From contig NZ_AP023032.1 of assembly GCF_019670105.1 (NCBI RefSeq), positions 3,731,501 through 3,795,500 on the forward strand: DNA of 64,000 bases, in the 5' to 3' direction. The position numbers were made by a program, and so were the translations under genes. Positions 1 to 9,805 of the stretch are shown here, in pieces (position 1 is the stretch's first letter; every line of letters starts with the position of its first letter). The notes under the pieces are model-generated. The model had not been told where the DNA came from. It made no database searches and saw only the letters and a program-made list of their open reading frames with translations. The stretch comes from Agarivorans albus. Its GTDB lineage: Bacteria > Pseudomonadota > Gammaproteobacteria > Enterobacterales > Celerinatantimonadaceae.

Positions 1-1
1 T

Positions 2-1819
2 TACTTCGTGTATTTCACCGGCTTAGAAAAAGAGTTTGTAAACCGCGTATTAAGCGCTGGCACCGAATATAAAGTGGTCGGAATCGACCGCAAGGGTCAG
101 CAGCAATGGGTAAGAATGATCGTGGTTGACCCAAGCGAAGAGTTTAATAACTTCTTCAAAAACTTTTTACGCTCCTATCGCGGGCGTTACAAAGTAGACG
201 TCGACAACATTACAGCAGCAGTTATCACCAAAGGTTATGAACAATACTTAATGCCGCGTTTAAGCAGCGTGCCTTTGTATTTTAGCGGCCAAACGCCAGC
301 AAGCCTGCGTTATGCCTTAGCGACGCAGAATAATCTCGACCTGCTTTCTTATTGGCGCGATGAAACTAACCACAGTCATTTATCTCAACTGTTTCATCCA
401 CCAAGGATGATGCGCTACCAAGCCTTAAGCAGTGGTGAAAGCCTGATCTATTGCTTTACTCATACTGCGAACAATCGCTTATTTTTCTACTCAGCCAGCA
501 GCGAAGAGCTTGCAGAGCATCCAGAACTGCGCGATCTTTATTTCGCCTTTGGCTGCCGTAAACCCAGCTGGAAGGTATTCAAGTTTCAGTATCAACCTGC
601 GCAAGCCAGCGATGCAGAGGTAAGCTCTCCTTTACCCAAAAAAGATTCGCCAATTGAACGAGAGCGTGTCGCCAAGGCTTTAGATGGATTAAGCATGGTT
701 GGCTTGTTAAGTGATGTCACCAACCAGCATATCGATGAAAGCTACCAGCAAAATTACCCCTTGGACGGTAACCCCAACAAGTTGTCGCTGTTTAACCAGA
801 GCAAGCAACCAATCAGCAAGTTTGAACAGGTAAATTACAAGTATTTGCAGCTGCGTAAAGAAAATCGCTACCAATACCGCTCCTTAATAGAAGTGGAACA
901 TCAGGGTAGCAACGAAACCGGCTGGACCAGCGATTTCTCCATCAGCGGAATGAAAGTAGAAGTAGAAACGCCACTAGAGTATAGCGTTGGAGACACAGTT
1001 TATCTGGCGCTACCTCAGTTTCAAAAACTGGTTAAAAGTTTCGAGCTGTCTCATTTAGCCTATGAGGTCACCAACTGTAATAACAGCCACACCATTTACA
1101 ACTTAAAAGTCATCGAAGTAAAAGGCCAACAACACCAAGGCAGTGCCTTTTTCAAACAGCTTATTGACAATAATTTAGATAAGTTGCCAACGCTTCCCGA
1201 AGGCAAAGCCATTGCAGGTTTGTCCGATGCATTAAGACAAATCTTCTGTGCGCCACTATTTTGCCGTGCCATGTTCATCCATAAAGTGCCTGGCGCTTTA
1301 GAGGTTAAGTGTGTGAATTACGGTACCTTTGCCCAAGCAAGCGATAACTGGTTAAACATTGATAGCAGTGCCCATACTGCCGACTTAAGTAAGTTTCTAG
1401 CCAGCGAAAACCTCGCGTCATTTCTCGCCACTCAATTGCGTAGTCATGCGCCTAGTGATAACCCAGAACACATTGAAGTGATCACCGTAACGGCTAGAAA
1501 GAACGACCAGTTATTATCGGTACGTTGCAGCAGCAATTTTAACTCTGTTCAGCAATTACGTGAGTTTGTTAGCCTAAGTTTAGGCCGCGGCAAGGTGCAT
1601 GCCTTTAACCTGCAGTTATCACGGGTTGGTCGACCTGATACCGAATATATTCAACGCGAACTCGATTACATTAGCCATTATGCGATTCACCGCGCTAAGC
1701 AGTTAGAAGACGAGCTGTGGAGTGTTGCAGGGGTAATAGAAGTGACGGATGTAACCGAAGAGTTGATGCAGCGCTTTAACTTAAGCACTGCACCCCAGCC
1801 TTTAAAACTAAGCAGCTAG
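2..1819 (+). CDS. PilZ-domain protein (5' end outside window)
   Basis: The reading frame is open to the left edge. The first usable start inside the window (GTG at 8) lies within continuous coding sequence, so the N-terminus is probably missing. A PilZ c-di-GMP-binding module is seen about half-way along: RKENRYQYR near residue 283 supplies the RxxxR signature, and DFSISG near residue 309 supplies the D/NxSxxG signature. The long regions either side have no motif I recognise and show no clear membrane segment. Large PilZ proteins of this kind are found next to serB in related bacteria. It probably senses c-di-GMP; the output is unknown. The 3' end overlaps the convergent serB end by 12 bp. 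Confidence 0.85.
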   Translation, partial: YFVYFTGLEKEFVNRVLSAGTEYKVVGIDRKGQQQWVRMIVVDPSEEFNNFFKNFLRSYRGRYKVDVDNITAAVITKGYEQYLMPRLSSVPLYFSGQTPASLRYALATQNNLDLLSYWRDETNHSHLSQLFHPPRMMRYQALSSGESLIYCFTHTANNRLFFYSASSEELAEHPELRDLYFAFGCRKPSWKVFKFQYQPAQASDAEVSSPLPKKDSPIERERVAKALDGLSMVGLLSDVTNQHIDESYQQNYPLDGNPNKLSLFNQSKQPISKFEQVNYKYLQLRKENRYQYRSLIEVEHQGSNETGWTSDFSISGMKVEVETPLEYSVGDTVYLALPQFQKLVKSFELSHLAYEVTNCNNSHTIYNLKVIEVKGQQHQGSAFFKQLIDNNLDKLPTLPEGKAIAGLSDALRQIFCAPLFCRAMFIHKVPGALEVKCVNYGTFAQASDNWLNIDSSAHTADLSKFLASENLASFLATQLRSHAPSDNPEHIEVITVTARKNDQLLSVRCSSNFNSVQQLREFVSLSLGRGKVHAFNLQLSRVGRPDTEYIQRELDYISHYAIHRAKQLEDELWSVAGVIEVTDVTEELMQRFNLSTAPQPLKLSS

Positions 1820-2806
1820 CATTTTAGCGGCGCGAAGAATACACGCCGCGCCGTCTAAATCACTGTGTTTAATCGACATCTGCGCTTGTTGCTGCACCAG
1901 AGGCTTAGCATGAATGGCTACCCCAAAATCGGCCGCTGCTAGCATTTTTAGATCGTTTGCTCCATCACCAATCGCCATAGTTTGGCTGGCAGCATACTGC
2001 TGTTTAAGCTGCATCAAAATATCGGCTTTTGCCTGAGCATCAACCACCGGACCTAATACTTGGCCAGTTAAAGTGTCGTTTTCAATTTCTAGAACATTGG
2101 CTTGCACGTGGTCAAAACCTAAGTCTTGCTGCAAACGCTCAGCGAAATAAGTAAAGCCGCCCGAGGCAATCGCTACTTTCCAACCAGCAGAGTGGATGGT
2201 GTCAATTAAACATTGCAAGCCAGGCATTAGCGGCATGTTATCAGCTACCTGCTTTAAGATGCTTTGTGGCGCATCTTTTAACAGCGCTACTCGGCTACGT
2301 AGGCTTTGTTCAAAGTCTAGCTCCCCGCGCATTGCTGCTGCCGTAACAGCGCTCACTTGTTCGCCAATATCGGCCAATACCGCAATCTCATCGATACATT
2401 CAATTTGAATAGTGGTGGAATCCATATCCATCAACACTACGCCTGGTTGGCTTAAATCTGGTAGCTGATCTAGTACCACCAAATCAAAATTAAACTCAAG
2501 CCCCGCCAGCTTCTCCTTGCACCATTGGCTATCAGCTTGGCTTTGCAACAATACGCAAATGTTGCCCGCTTCTGGCATTAGCCCGCAAAAGTTCAAGGCA
2601 GTTGACTCATCAACCAAGGGACGCAATACAGCAAAGTCTGGTATCAGTAGTTCTTTGGCCCAAACCAAGATATAGGCACCGGTTAAAGCTTCCCGAGTTT
2701 CAACCAGCCCTTGTTCAGGACAAACCCGGTAGGGAAACTGCTTTAAAGCCACAGACCATTGGCTTAAAGATTGCGGTAAGCTTTCAAGACTATGTGGAGA
2801 TTGCAA
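1808..2806 (-). CDS. serB: Phosphoserine phosphatase SerB
   Basis: This is the last step of serine biosynthesis: hydrolysis of O-phospho-L-serine to L-serine in the cytoplasm. The HAD-family motif I, DMDST, lies at residues 127-131, and the loop with GDGANDLKML near residue 280 is the metal-binding motif. The roughly 120-residue N-terminal extension is typical of gammaproteobacterial SerB (332 aa here). The start is TTG at 2806, preceded by AAGGA with 7 bp spacing. It is divergent from smp, an arrangement conserved in enterobacteria, and its 3' end overlaps the PilZ gene. Confidence 0.96.
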   Translation of the reverse strand: MQSPHSLESLPQSLSQWSVALKQFPYRVCPEQGLVETREALTGAYILVWAKELLIPDFAVLRPLVDESTALNFCGLMPEAGNICVLLQSQADSQWCKEKLAGLEFNFDLVVLDQLPDLSQPGVVLMDMDSTTIQIECIDEIAVLADIGEQVSAVTAAAMRGELDFEQSLRSRVALLKDAPQSILKQVADNMPLMPGLQCLIDTIHSAGWKVAIASGGFTYFAERLQQDLGFDHVQANVLEIENDTLTGQVLGPVVDAQAKADILMQLKQQYAASQTMAIGDGANDLKMLAAADFGVAIHAKPLVQQQAQMSIKHSDLDGAACILRAAKMLAA

Positions 2807-2909
2807 AACGAGATCCTTGTTTCTAAAAATTGCGGCGCATCAAGATAGCGTATTGCTTTTTGGTTTGGCAAGCACCTACAATGGCTTTAAGCATAAAAAA
2901 GAGGTTCGT

Positions 2910-3605
2910 GTGGCCAAATCTGCAGTAAGACGCTATCGAATTATTCAATTCACCCAATTGCTTCTCGCCATTGCGTGTTGTGTTTGGGTACTTTATTACT
3001 ATGTGACCCTAAAGCACAATGGTGAGCAGTTAATTGAAAATCAAACCGAGAAACTGGCTCGCTCTCTTACCTCGTTAGCAGCCTTAAATGCAGCGGGTTA
3101 TATTGGTGAAAATAGCCAAGCTGAGCTGAGCGAATTGGTTAATGCCTTAGTCAAAGAACATTTTGTAAAGGATGCCACCATCTATGACCATCAAGGTTTG
3201 CGTTTAGCCGAATCGCAACAAGCCTTACCGCTTTCACAGCTGTTACCTTTAGCTGGTCAAAGCCATACTCCCTTAGAGGGCTTAGGTCGTAGACCTTACA
3301 TTGCAGAGATTAGAGGAGAACAAGGTGAAAGCCTAGGCTACTTGCGTATTACCCTAGAGCATACAACCCTACTAGCCGAAGCGAATACTTACATCACCAA
3401 TGGCCAATCAAAAATCATGATTATGTTTTTGATGTCGATAAGCATTGGCTTTTTGTTAACACGGGTATTATCGAGGAAACGCCATCTTGCCACGCTGTTT
3501 AATATCAATAAGCGGGCTGAGCGAAAAGAAGCGAAAAAGGCTAAGAAACTTCTAGCAGACATTGCTGCTAGAAGCGATAACACTAAAGATAAAAGTCCAG
3601 CTTAA
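2910..3605 (+). CDS. smp: Smp/AhpA family membrane protein (YtjB-like)
   Basis: This is a 231-residue protein with an N-terminal transmembrane helix (about residues 12-32, [20 protein letters not shown]), a periplasmic domain and a second helix near residue 170 ([15 protein letters not shown]), followed by a short Lys-rich cytoplasmic tail. This topology and its divergent placement from serB match the Smp/YtjB family, whose function is poorly defined. GTG at 2910 is chosen because GAGG sits 5 bp upstream and the product then begins with a positively charged N-terminus. An upstream in-frame ATG at 2817 would add 31 residues with no ribosome site. The stop overlaps the deoD stop region. Confidence 0.85.
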   Translation: MAKSAVRRYRIIQFTQLLLAIACCVWVLYYYVTLKHNGEQLIENQTEKLARSLTSLAALNAAGYIGENSQAELSELVNALVKEHFVKDATIYDHQGLRLAESQQALPLSQLLPLAGQSHTPLEGLGRRPYIAEIRGEQGESLGYLRITLEHTTLLAEANTYITNGQSKIMIMFLMSISIGFLLTRVLSRKRHLATLFNINKRAERKEAKKAKKLLADIAARSDNTKDKSPA

Positions 3606-4306
3606 AGCAGCGACTCTAGGGTTAGAGTGATCATCTCGTTAAAGGTAGTTTGACGCTCTTCTGCGGTAGTTTGCTCACCACTGCGAATATGGTCAGAAAT
3701 GGTTACAACACACAAAGCCGCTTTACCACACTCAGCGGCTACGCCGTATAAGCCTGCAGCTTCCATTTCTACCGCATAAACATTGTGTTTTTCCATTACG
3801 TCGAACATATCAGGCTCTGGCGAATAGAAAAGATCGGCTGAGAAGATGTTACCTACTTTAGCGTCAATGCCTTGTGCTTTAGCGCTATCTACCGCTGCGC
3901 GTAACAAATCATAATTAGCAATAGCGGCAAAGTCGTGGCCTTTAAAACGGCTACGGTTTACTTTTGAGTCGGTACAAGCGCCCATTGCAATCACTACATC
4001 GCGTAATTTGATGTCGTTGCTTACAGCACCGGCACTACCTACACGGATAATGTTCTCAACACCGTATTGGGTGTACAGCTCATGGGCGTAAATAGAACAG
4101 CTTGGAATACCCATGCCTGAACCCATTACCGATACACGCTTACCTTTATAAGTACCGGTGTAACCTAGCATGTTACGCACGCCAGTTACTTCAACTACGT
4201 CTTCCAAAAATGTCTCTGCAATGTGTTTTGCACGTAAGGGATCGCCCGGCATTAATACGGTTTCTGCAAAATCACCTGGTGCTGCATTGATATGTGGGGT
4301 TGCCAT
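3602..4306 (-). CDS. deoD: Purine nucleoside phosphorylase DeoD
   Basis: It cleaves purine (deoxy)ribonucleosides with phosphate to the free base and (deoxy)ribose-1-phosphate. The 234-residue length and the opening MATPHINA with [17 protein letters not shown] are characteristic of the hexameric DeoD type. [10 protein letters not shown] (nucleoside-binding Met/Glu) and ISDHIRSGE near the C-terminus (the catalytic Asp region) are present. It is the last gene of the leftward nupC-deoCABD cluster, 58 bp after deoB, with a good ribosome site (TAGGAG). It converges on smp with a 4-bp overlap. Confidence 0.97.
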   Translation of the reverse strand: MATPHINAAPGDFAETVLMPGDPLRAKHIAETFLEDVVEVTGVRNMLGYTGTYKGKRVSVMGSGMGIPSCSIYAHELYTQYGVENIIRVGSAGAVSNDIKLRDVVIAMGACTDSKVNRSRFKGHDFAAIANYDLLRAAVDSAKAQGIDAKVGNIFSADLFYSPEPDMFDVMEKHNVYAVEMEAAGLYGVAAECGKAALCVVTISDHIRSGEQTTAEERQTTFNEMITLTLESLL

Positions 4307-4364
4307 ATAGTCTCCTAATTAAGTTTGTTCCAAGCAGCTAGCAACTTGCTGCTGCTCGTCATTG

Positions 4365-5585
4365 TTATTCTTGTAAAAAGCTAGTGCCGTACTCTAAAGC
4401 AGGCAGTTTCATGTAATCGGCGATGGTTTGGCCAATGTCGGCAAAGGTATCGCGTTTACCAACATTTCTAGCGGGTAAATTTTTGCCGTAGAAAATGACA
4501 GGAATATGTTCACGAGTATGATCACTGCCCGGCCAGGTTGGGTCACAACCGTGGTCTGCGGTCAGAATCACAATATCGTCCTCGCTAAGCTTATCCAGCA
4601 ATTCAGGTAAACGTTTATCGAAATATTCCAGCGCAGCAGCATAACCTGGTACATCACGACGATGCCCATATGCTGAGTCAAAATCGACAAAGTTAGTGAA
4701 GATGATACTGTTGTCTACTTGGCGATCCATTTCACTCAAGGTTAAATCAAACAAGCCTTCTAGGCCGGTTGCTTTTACCTTGCGAGTAATACCTTGCTGG
4801 GCATAAATATCGGCAATTTTACCAATGCTCACTACCTCACCGCCAGCTTCTGCCATACGATCTAACAAGGTGGGCGCTGGCGGCAGTACCGATAAATCTC
4901 TGCGGTTACCGGTGCGGGCAAATTCTTTTGCGCTGTTACCCACAAATGGACGCGCAATCACTCGGCCAATGTTGTAAGGGTCCACTAGCTCACGAGCAAT
5001 TTCACACAGCTCAAGCAAACGCTCTAAACCAAATGTTTCTTCATGAGCAGCGATTTGAAATACGCTGTCGGCAGAGGTGTAAAAAATCGGCTTACCGCTA
5101 GCCATATGTTCTTCACCTAAACGCTCCAGCACTTCGGTGCCCGATGCATGGCAATTACCAAGGTAGCCCGGTAAATCTGCACGCTTAACTAACTCGTCAA
5201 GCAAGCTTTGCGGAAAGCTATTTTCAGGCTCGCTAAAGTAACCCCAATCAAACAATACTGGTACGCCAGCAATTTCCCAGTGACCACTTGGCGTATCTTT
5301 ACCGCTAGACATTTCGGCGGCATAACCATAGTTGCCAATAGGCTGGACCTGAGCGTCTAATCCTGGCGGAAAAACTCCACCACTTTCGCCGCAGGCTTGG
5401 CCCAAACCTAATCGATTTAGGTTAGGAATTGTTAGCGGGCCACTACGGCCTTTATCGGCATTTCCTAGGGCACACTGCTCGGCAATGTGCAGCATGGTAT
5501 TAGCACCTTGATCGCCAAACTTTTCGGCATCATCACTGGCACCAATGCCAAAGGAATCTAGCATTAATATAATTGCACGTTTCAT
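4365..5585 (-). CDS. deoB: Phosphopentomutase DeoB
   Basis: It interconverts (deoxy)ribose-1-phosphate and (deoxy)ribose-5-phosphate, linking DeoA/DeoD to DeoC. It belongs to the alkaline-phosphatase superfamily with two Mn ions. Visible metal and active-site segments are [13 protein letters not shown] at the N-terminus, [11 protein letters not shown] (acceptor Thr), and [21 protein letters not shown] near the C-terminus. The start [13 protein letters not shown] at 5585 is preferred to an upstream in-frame start at 5609 because it matches the family N-terminus and follows AAGGAGACC. The length is 406 residues. The gene begins 10 bp after the deoA stop. Confidence 0.97.
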   Translation of the reverse strand: MKRAIILMLDSFGIGASDDAEKFGDQGANTMLHIAEQCALGNADKGRSGPLTIPNLNRLGLGQACGESGGVFPPGLDAQVQPIGNYGYAAEMSSGKDTPSGHWEIAGVPVLFDWGYFSEPENSFPQSLLDELVKRADLPGYLGNCHASGTEVLERLGEEHMASGKPIFYTSADSVFQIAAHEETFGLERLLELCEIARELVDPYNIGRVIARPFVGNSAKEFARTGNRRDLSVLPPAPTLLDRMAEAGGEVVSIGKIADIYAQQGITRKVKATGLEGLFDLTLSEMDRQVDNSIIFTNFVDFDSAYGHRRDVPGYAAALEYFDKRLPELLDKLSEDDIVILTADHGCDPTWPGSDHTREHIPVIFYGKNLPARNVGKRDTFADIGQTIADYMKLPALEYGTSFLQE

Positions 5586-5595
5586 AGGGGTCTCC

Positions 5596-6927
5596 TTAAC
5601 AAGGACCAATACGCTGATAAACAGGGTTTACATCGGCCTGCGCTGAGCTAGGTTCGTCGAGTTTAATCGCCTGTTGAATTTGTTTTGCCGCCGCTTGCCA
5701 AGCGTCTTCGTCGTTGGCATGCAGCATCAACAAGTTTTGTCCCTTGTCTACCACATCGCCTAACTCTACTAGTTCACTAATGCCCACGCTGTGATCAATG
5801 GCGGCTCCTGGCACACTTCTGCCGCCACCCAAGCCTACTACCGCCATGCCCAACTCTCGGCAGTCTAGTTGCTTAACCATGCCACTTTGTTTTGCAGTTA
5901 CTGGCTTCACAACCTTAGCTTGAGGCAGGTAAAGCTCGCTGCGCTCAACAAAATCATTTGGCCCACCTAAAGCACTCACCATTTTGGCAAAACGCTCTAA
6001 AGCTGCACCAGAGCTAATGCTAGCGGCTAGTTTATCCTCAGCTTCTTGTTGAGAGCTGGCTAAACCGCTAGATAGCAGCATTTCACTAGCTAAAGCCTTT
6101 GTTACTTGATGTAAGCGATGCGCTGAAGTATCACCTTTTAAATAACGTAAGGTTTCAGCAATTTCTACCGCGTTACCGGCACTGGGTGCTAAAGGTTGGT
6201 TCATATCGGTTAGCAAGGCACAGCATTTAACACCCGCAGCATTAGCCACTTCTACAATGCTTTCGGCCAAGGCTTTCGACTGAGCAAAGTTAGGCATAAA
6301 TGCGCCACTGCCAGCTTTTACATCCATCACTAATGCTTCTAGGCCCGAGGCAAGTTTTTTGCTCAAGATAGAAGCTGTAATTAACGGGATAGACTCTACC
6401 GTGGCAGTAACATCACGAATGCCATATAAGCGTTTGTCGGCCGGAGCCAACTCACCGGTTTGGCCAATAATCGCAATACCCACATCCTTCACAATGCTTT
6501 CAAACTGCTGCGATGTGGGGCTGATAGAGTAATTAGGAATAGCTTCTAATTTGTCTAAGGTACCGCCAGTGTGGCCTAATCCACGCCCCGAAATCATTGG
6601 AACATGGCCACCACATGCAGCGACCATTGGCCCCAAGAGTAACGACGTTAAATCACCCACACCACCAGTAGAGTGTTTATCCACTACAGGCCCAGGCAGA
6701 TTAAGATGATCCCAGTTAAGCACTTGCCCTGAATCACGCATTGCACAGGTAAGCGCGGTAGCCTCGGTACCATTCATACTGTTGAAGTAAACCGCCATGG
6801 CAAAAGCGCCAATTTGGCTATCACTTAGTTGGCCGTTGGTAATACCGTCAACCATAAACTGGATTTCTTCCAGCGACAGCGCTTGGCCATCGCGTTTACG
6901 TCGAATAATTTCTTGGGGTAACAACAT
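5596..6927 (-). CDS. deoA: Thymidine phosphorylase DeoA
   Basis: It cleaves thymidine and deoxyuridine with phosphate to give the base and deoxyribose-1-phosphate. The segment beginning [10 protein letters not shown], with [16 protein letters not shown], is the pyrimidine-nucleoside phosphorylase signature. [21 protein letters not shown] (given here only as a landmark) and the GLGGGR segment also fit. The length is 443 residues, close to the usual 440. The start at 6927 ([14 protein letters not shown]) has AAGGA 6 bp upstream. The in-frame ATG at 6933 would overlap that site. Confidence 0.97.
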   Translation of the reverse strand: MLLPQEIIRRKRDGQALSLEEIQFMVDGITNGQLSDSQIGAFAMAVYFNSMNGTEATALTCAMRDSGQVLNWDHLNLPGPVVDKHSTGGVGDLTSLLLGPMVAACGGHVPMISGRGLGHTGGTLDKLEAIPNYSISPTSQQFESIVKDVGIAIIGQTGELAPADKRLYGIRDVTATVESIPLITASILSKKLASGLEALVMDVKAGSGAFMPNFAQSKALAESIVEVANAAGVKCCALLTDMNQPLAPSAGNAVEIAETLRYLKGDTSAHRLHQVTKALASEMLLSSGLASSQQEAEDKLAASISSGAALERFAKMVSALGGPNDFVERSELYLPQAKVVKPVTAKQSGMVKQLDCRELGMAVVGLGGGRSVPGAAIDHSVGISELVELGDVVDKGQNLLMLHANDEDAWQAAAKQIQQAIKLDEPSSAQADVNPVYQRIGPC

Positions 6928-6958
6928 GAGCATTCCTTAACTCTTATCGAAGAATTAA

Positions 6959-7732
6959 CTAATAACCAGCGCCAGCTTGAGCGTTCTCATCACCTGATAT
7001 AGTGGCTTGCAATGCAGCCAATAAACTTGATGCACCAAAGCGGAAATGCGCTTGGCTTAACCAATCGTCGCCAAGTGTTTTAGTCGCAAGATCTAGGTAA
7101 ATTTTCGCTTGTTCGGCGCTTTTAACTCCACCCGCGGCTTTAAAGCCACAATCTGGATTAAACTCTGCGATTGCTTTTAGCATGATTTCTGCTGCTTCTG
7201 GCGTTGCATTTACCGGCACTTTACCGGTAGAAGTTTTAATAAAATCTGCACCCGCTTTAATCGACAACTCACTGGCTTTAGCAATCAGTTCAGGGCTGTT
7301 TAATTCGCCACTTTCAATAATCACTTTTAGCTTTATCTCGCCACAGGCAGCTTTACAGGCTTTAACGAGATCAAAGCCCACTTGCTCATTGCCTGCCATT
7401 AAGGCGCGCCATGGGAATACAACGTCTACTTCGTCGGCGCCATAGGCTACAGCGGCCTTAGTTTCAGCTACAGCCAACTCCACATCATCTTCACCTAAAG
7501 GGAAGTTAGTCACAGTAGCAATTTTCACATCACTAGCATCGTGTTCGGCCAATACCTTACGAGCAAATGGAATGAAGCGTGGGTAAATACAAATAGCCGC
7601 AACTTGGCCTTGAGCCGATTTAGCTTGAGCACATAAAGCCGCCACACTCTCGCGAGTATCGTCATCGTTAAGAGTAGTGAGGTCCATTAAAGAAAGGGCT
7701 TGACGCGCCACAGCAGTAAGAGACTGAGACAT
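6959..7732 (-). CDS. deoC: Deoxyribose-phosphate aldolase DeoC
   Basis: It splits 2-deoxyribose-5-phosphate into acetaldehyde and glyceraldehyde-3-phosphate, feeding nucleoside sugar into glycolysis. It is a class I aldolase. [17 protein letters not shown] holds the Schiff-base lysine and FKAAGGVKS holds the second conserved lysine. The 257-residue length is usual for the E. coli-type enzyme. The ribosome site GAGGA lies 6-7 bp before the ATG at 7732. It is the first deo enzyme gene, 100 bp downstream of nupC across a strong hairpin. Confidence 0.97.
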   Translation of the reverse strand: MSQSLTAVARQALSLMDLTTLNDDDTRESVAALCAQAKSAQGQVAAICIYPRFIPFARKVLAEHDASDVKIATVTNFPLGEDDVELAVAETKAAVAYGADEVDVVFPWRALMAGNEQVGFDLVKACKAACGEIKLKVIIESGELNSPELIAKASELSIKAGADFIKTSTGKVPVNATPEAAEIMLKAIAEFNPDCGFKAAGGVKSAEQAKIYLDLATKTLGDDWLSQAHFRFGASSLLAALQATISGDENAQAGAGY

Positions 7733-7796
7733 AACTATTCCTCAAAGTTTAAGATTAAACCTAATGCCAGAGCAGCAATAGATTGAACTGAAATAG

Positions 7797-7825
7797 AGGC
7801 TTCTTGGCATATTGCCAAGAAGCCT
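7797..7825 (-). terminator. 12-bp perfect hairpin between nupC and deoC
   Basis: AGGCTTCTTGGC (7797-7808) pairs perfectly with GCCAAGAAGCCT (7814-7825) around a 5-base loop, just after the nupC stop in the leftward direction. The trailing sequence CTATTTC is only weakly T-rich. It is therefore more likely a partial terminator or an mRNA-stabilising element than a full stop, and would allow reduced read-through into deoCABD. Confidence 0.6.
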
Positions 7826-7832
7826 TACTAGC

Positions 7833-9071
7833 TTATAGCAGGCTGAAGAAGAAACCAGCAAGTGCAGCACTCATTAAGTTAGCTAATGATGCAGCCGCTA
7901 CAGCTTTAAGACCTAGGCGAGCAATATCACCACGGCGTGATGGCGCCATGCTACCTAAGCCACCTAATAAAATCGCAATTGATGATAGGTTAGCGAAACC
8001 ACATAGTGCAAAAGTAACAATTACTTGAGTGTGCTCTGACAGTGTTTCGCGAATATCAACAAAGTTAATGTAAGCAACAAATTCGTTAACGATAAGCTTT
8101 TGACCAATAAAGCTACCTGCTTGAATGGCTTCAGCCCAAGGCACACCAATAATCCAAGCAACCGGTGCGAAAATGTAACCTAAAATAAGTTCAATGGTTA
8201 AGCCTTCAACACCAAACCAACCACCGATGCCACCAACCATGCCGTTTAGCAACGCAATCAAACCAATGAAGGCAAGTAGCATTGCACCTACGTTAAGCGC
8301 TAAGTGCAAACCGGTAGAAGCACCACTTGCTGCAGCGTCGATAACGTTAGCTGGGCGATCTTCTTCGGCTAAAGTAGCGTCCATATCTTGCTCAGAAGCA
8401 TTAGTTTCAGGCTTGATGATTTTAGCCATCAATAGGCCACCAGGTGCTGCCATAAATGAAGCAGCAATCAAGTACTTAAGCTCTACACCTAAACCCGCGT
8501 AACCCGCTAATACAGAACCTGCAACCGAAGCCAAACCACCAACCATAATGGCAAATAACTCAGACTCGCTCATTTTTGGAATGAAAGGTTTAACCACAAT
8601 TGGCGCTTCGGTTTGGCCAACAAAGATATTGGCAGTAGCAGACATAGACTCTGGGCGACTAGTGCCCAATGCTTTTTGTAGAGCACCACCAATTACCAAG
8701 ATGATCTTCTGCATAATGCCAAGGTAGTAAAGTACCGCGATGAGTGAAGAGAAGAATACAATAATAGGCAATACACGAATGGCAAATACAAAGCCAACAC
8801 CGTTACCAAACATTGCATCAGTGCCTAAGCCACCAAACAAAAAGTTAATACCCGCTTGGGCACTGTCAATCACCGATTGAACACCACCTGAAACAGCAGC
8901 TAGCACGTCTTGACCAAATGGAAGGTAAAGTACAAAGGCACCAAATCCAGCTTGGATAGCAAAAGCTCCCAAAACGGTACGTTTGTTAATTCGTTTTTTG
9001 TTATCGGAAAGCAAGAATGCAATCCCCAGTAGCGCGAGTACGCCGACCAAGCTCATTACTGTACTGTTCAT
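7833..9071 (-). CDS. nupC: NupC-family nucleoside:cation symporter
   Basis: This concentrative nucleoside transporter (CNT family) has 412 residues and about ten hydrophobic segments. Family landmarks include [12 protein letters not shown] and [19 protein letters not shown], the helical-hairpin substrate-binding region. [10 protein letters not shown] and [17 protein letters not shown] near the C-terminus carry the second conserved repeat. It sits in the inner membrane and imports nucleosides with Na+ or H+. As the first gene of the leftward cluster it supplies substrate to DeoC/A/B/D. ATG at 9071 is preceded by AGGGA. Confidence 0.95.
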   Translation of the reverse strand: MNSTVMSLVGVLALLGIAFLLSDNKKRINKRTVLGAFAIQAGFGAFVLYLPFGQDVLAAVSGGVQSVIDSAQAGINFLFGGLGTDAMFGNGVGFVFAIRVLPIIVFFSSLIAVLYYLGIMQKIILVIGGALQKALGTSRPESMSATANIFVGQTEAPIVVKPFIPKMSESELFAIMVGGLASVAGSVLAGYAGLGVELKYLIAASFMAAPGGLLMAKIIKPETNASEQDMDATLAEEDRPANVIDAAASGASTGLHLALNVGAMLLAFIGLIALLNGMVGGIGGWFGVEGLTIELILGYIFAPVAWIIGVPWAEAIQAGSFIGQKLIVNEFVAYINFVDIRETLSEHTQVIVTFALCGFANLSSIAILLGGLGSMAPSRRGDIARLGLKAVAAASLANLMSAALAGFFFSLL

Positions 9072-9447
9072 ACGTGTCCCTAATGTTTAATTATTTTTTT
9101 GTGAAACTTACATCGTTTCTATCTTCTTGCCACCAGCACAAGAAGCCTTCTACAACGTGTCTGTTTAGTATTCCATTACATTCAACTATCTGATCAGGTA
9201 ACTACCTTAATGCCGGTTGAGCTGCAATGGATTCTACTGCCGGCGATCATACCTAGGGTTTTTGGCCTAAATGATAACTAGATCAAATCTAATCGACTTA
9301 TTAGCCGTTTCAGAGACCTTACTTACCAAATGTGTTTATGCCATACTTCTTCCTAAGGCGACTATCGATTCACAACCTTACTAAGCAAACTATAGGAAAT
9401 ATCAAATCTTATACCTAAGCGATTAGCCAAGTTGCTTAACGAATTTG
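9072..9447. other. 376-bp intergenic region upstream of nupC-deo
   Basis: No coding frame is supported here. It should hold the leftward nupC-deo promoter. One weak CRP-like dyad is seen at 9272-9287 (TGATA, 6 bp, TCAAA), which would suit a catabolic nucleoside operon but matches the consensus only partly. I could not define -35/-10 boxes or CytR/DeoR operators with confidence. Confidence 0.4.
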
Positions 9448-9618
9448 TTACGAAAAAAAACGTTCCAAGACATTTTGGTAGGCCATGCCTCCCAAATAGA
9501 TACCCAAAATACCAATGATGCCCGATAGCACCGGTGGAGCAGGTAGTGGCAGTTTAATAGCACTAAAAACCACGCCAACCACCGCGCCAGTAATTAAGGC
9601 AATAATAACTTCGTACAT
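9448..9618 (-). CDS. XapX domain (DUF1427) small membrane protein
   Basis: This 56-residue protein consists almost wholly of two hydrophobic helices separated by KLPLPAPPVLSG, with a GIYLGG turn. The pattern is typical of XapX/DUF1427 proteins, whose function is unknown. The start at 9618 (MYEVIIALITG) is preferred to an in-frame start at 9660 because it follows GAAAG and gives the family N-terminus. The gene stands alone, divergent from the zinc-ribbon gene at 9806. Confidence 0.75.
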   Translation of the reverse strand: MYEVIIALITGAVVGVVFSAIKLPLPAPPVLSGIIGILGIYLGGMAYQNVLERFFS

Positions 9619-9805
9619 TTTCTTTCGTCCTTTAAATACGTGGGAACTTGCTAAAGGCACAGCGTCATTGCTGTTTTGCCCCTCAGTTCATGGCTGGCAG
9701 TTTAAGTTTCTAAGTTGTTAAAAATCGTGAGACTGATCACGGGATAATAGTCAAAGATTAGTCAAACTAGAGTTAGTTACTAAATATGTTGAAAAGGAAT
9801 ACAAA

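Noticed and set aside
9272-9287. CRP-like dyad upstream of nupC
   Set aside because: Matches only part of the consensus, so it is noted within the intergenic entry and not listed as a site.
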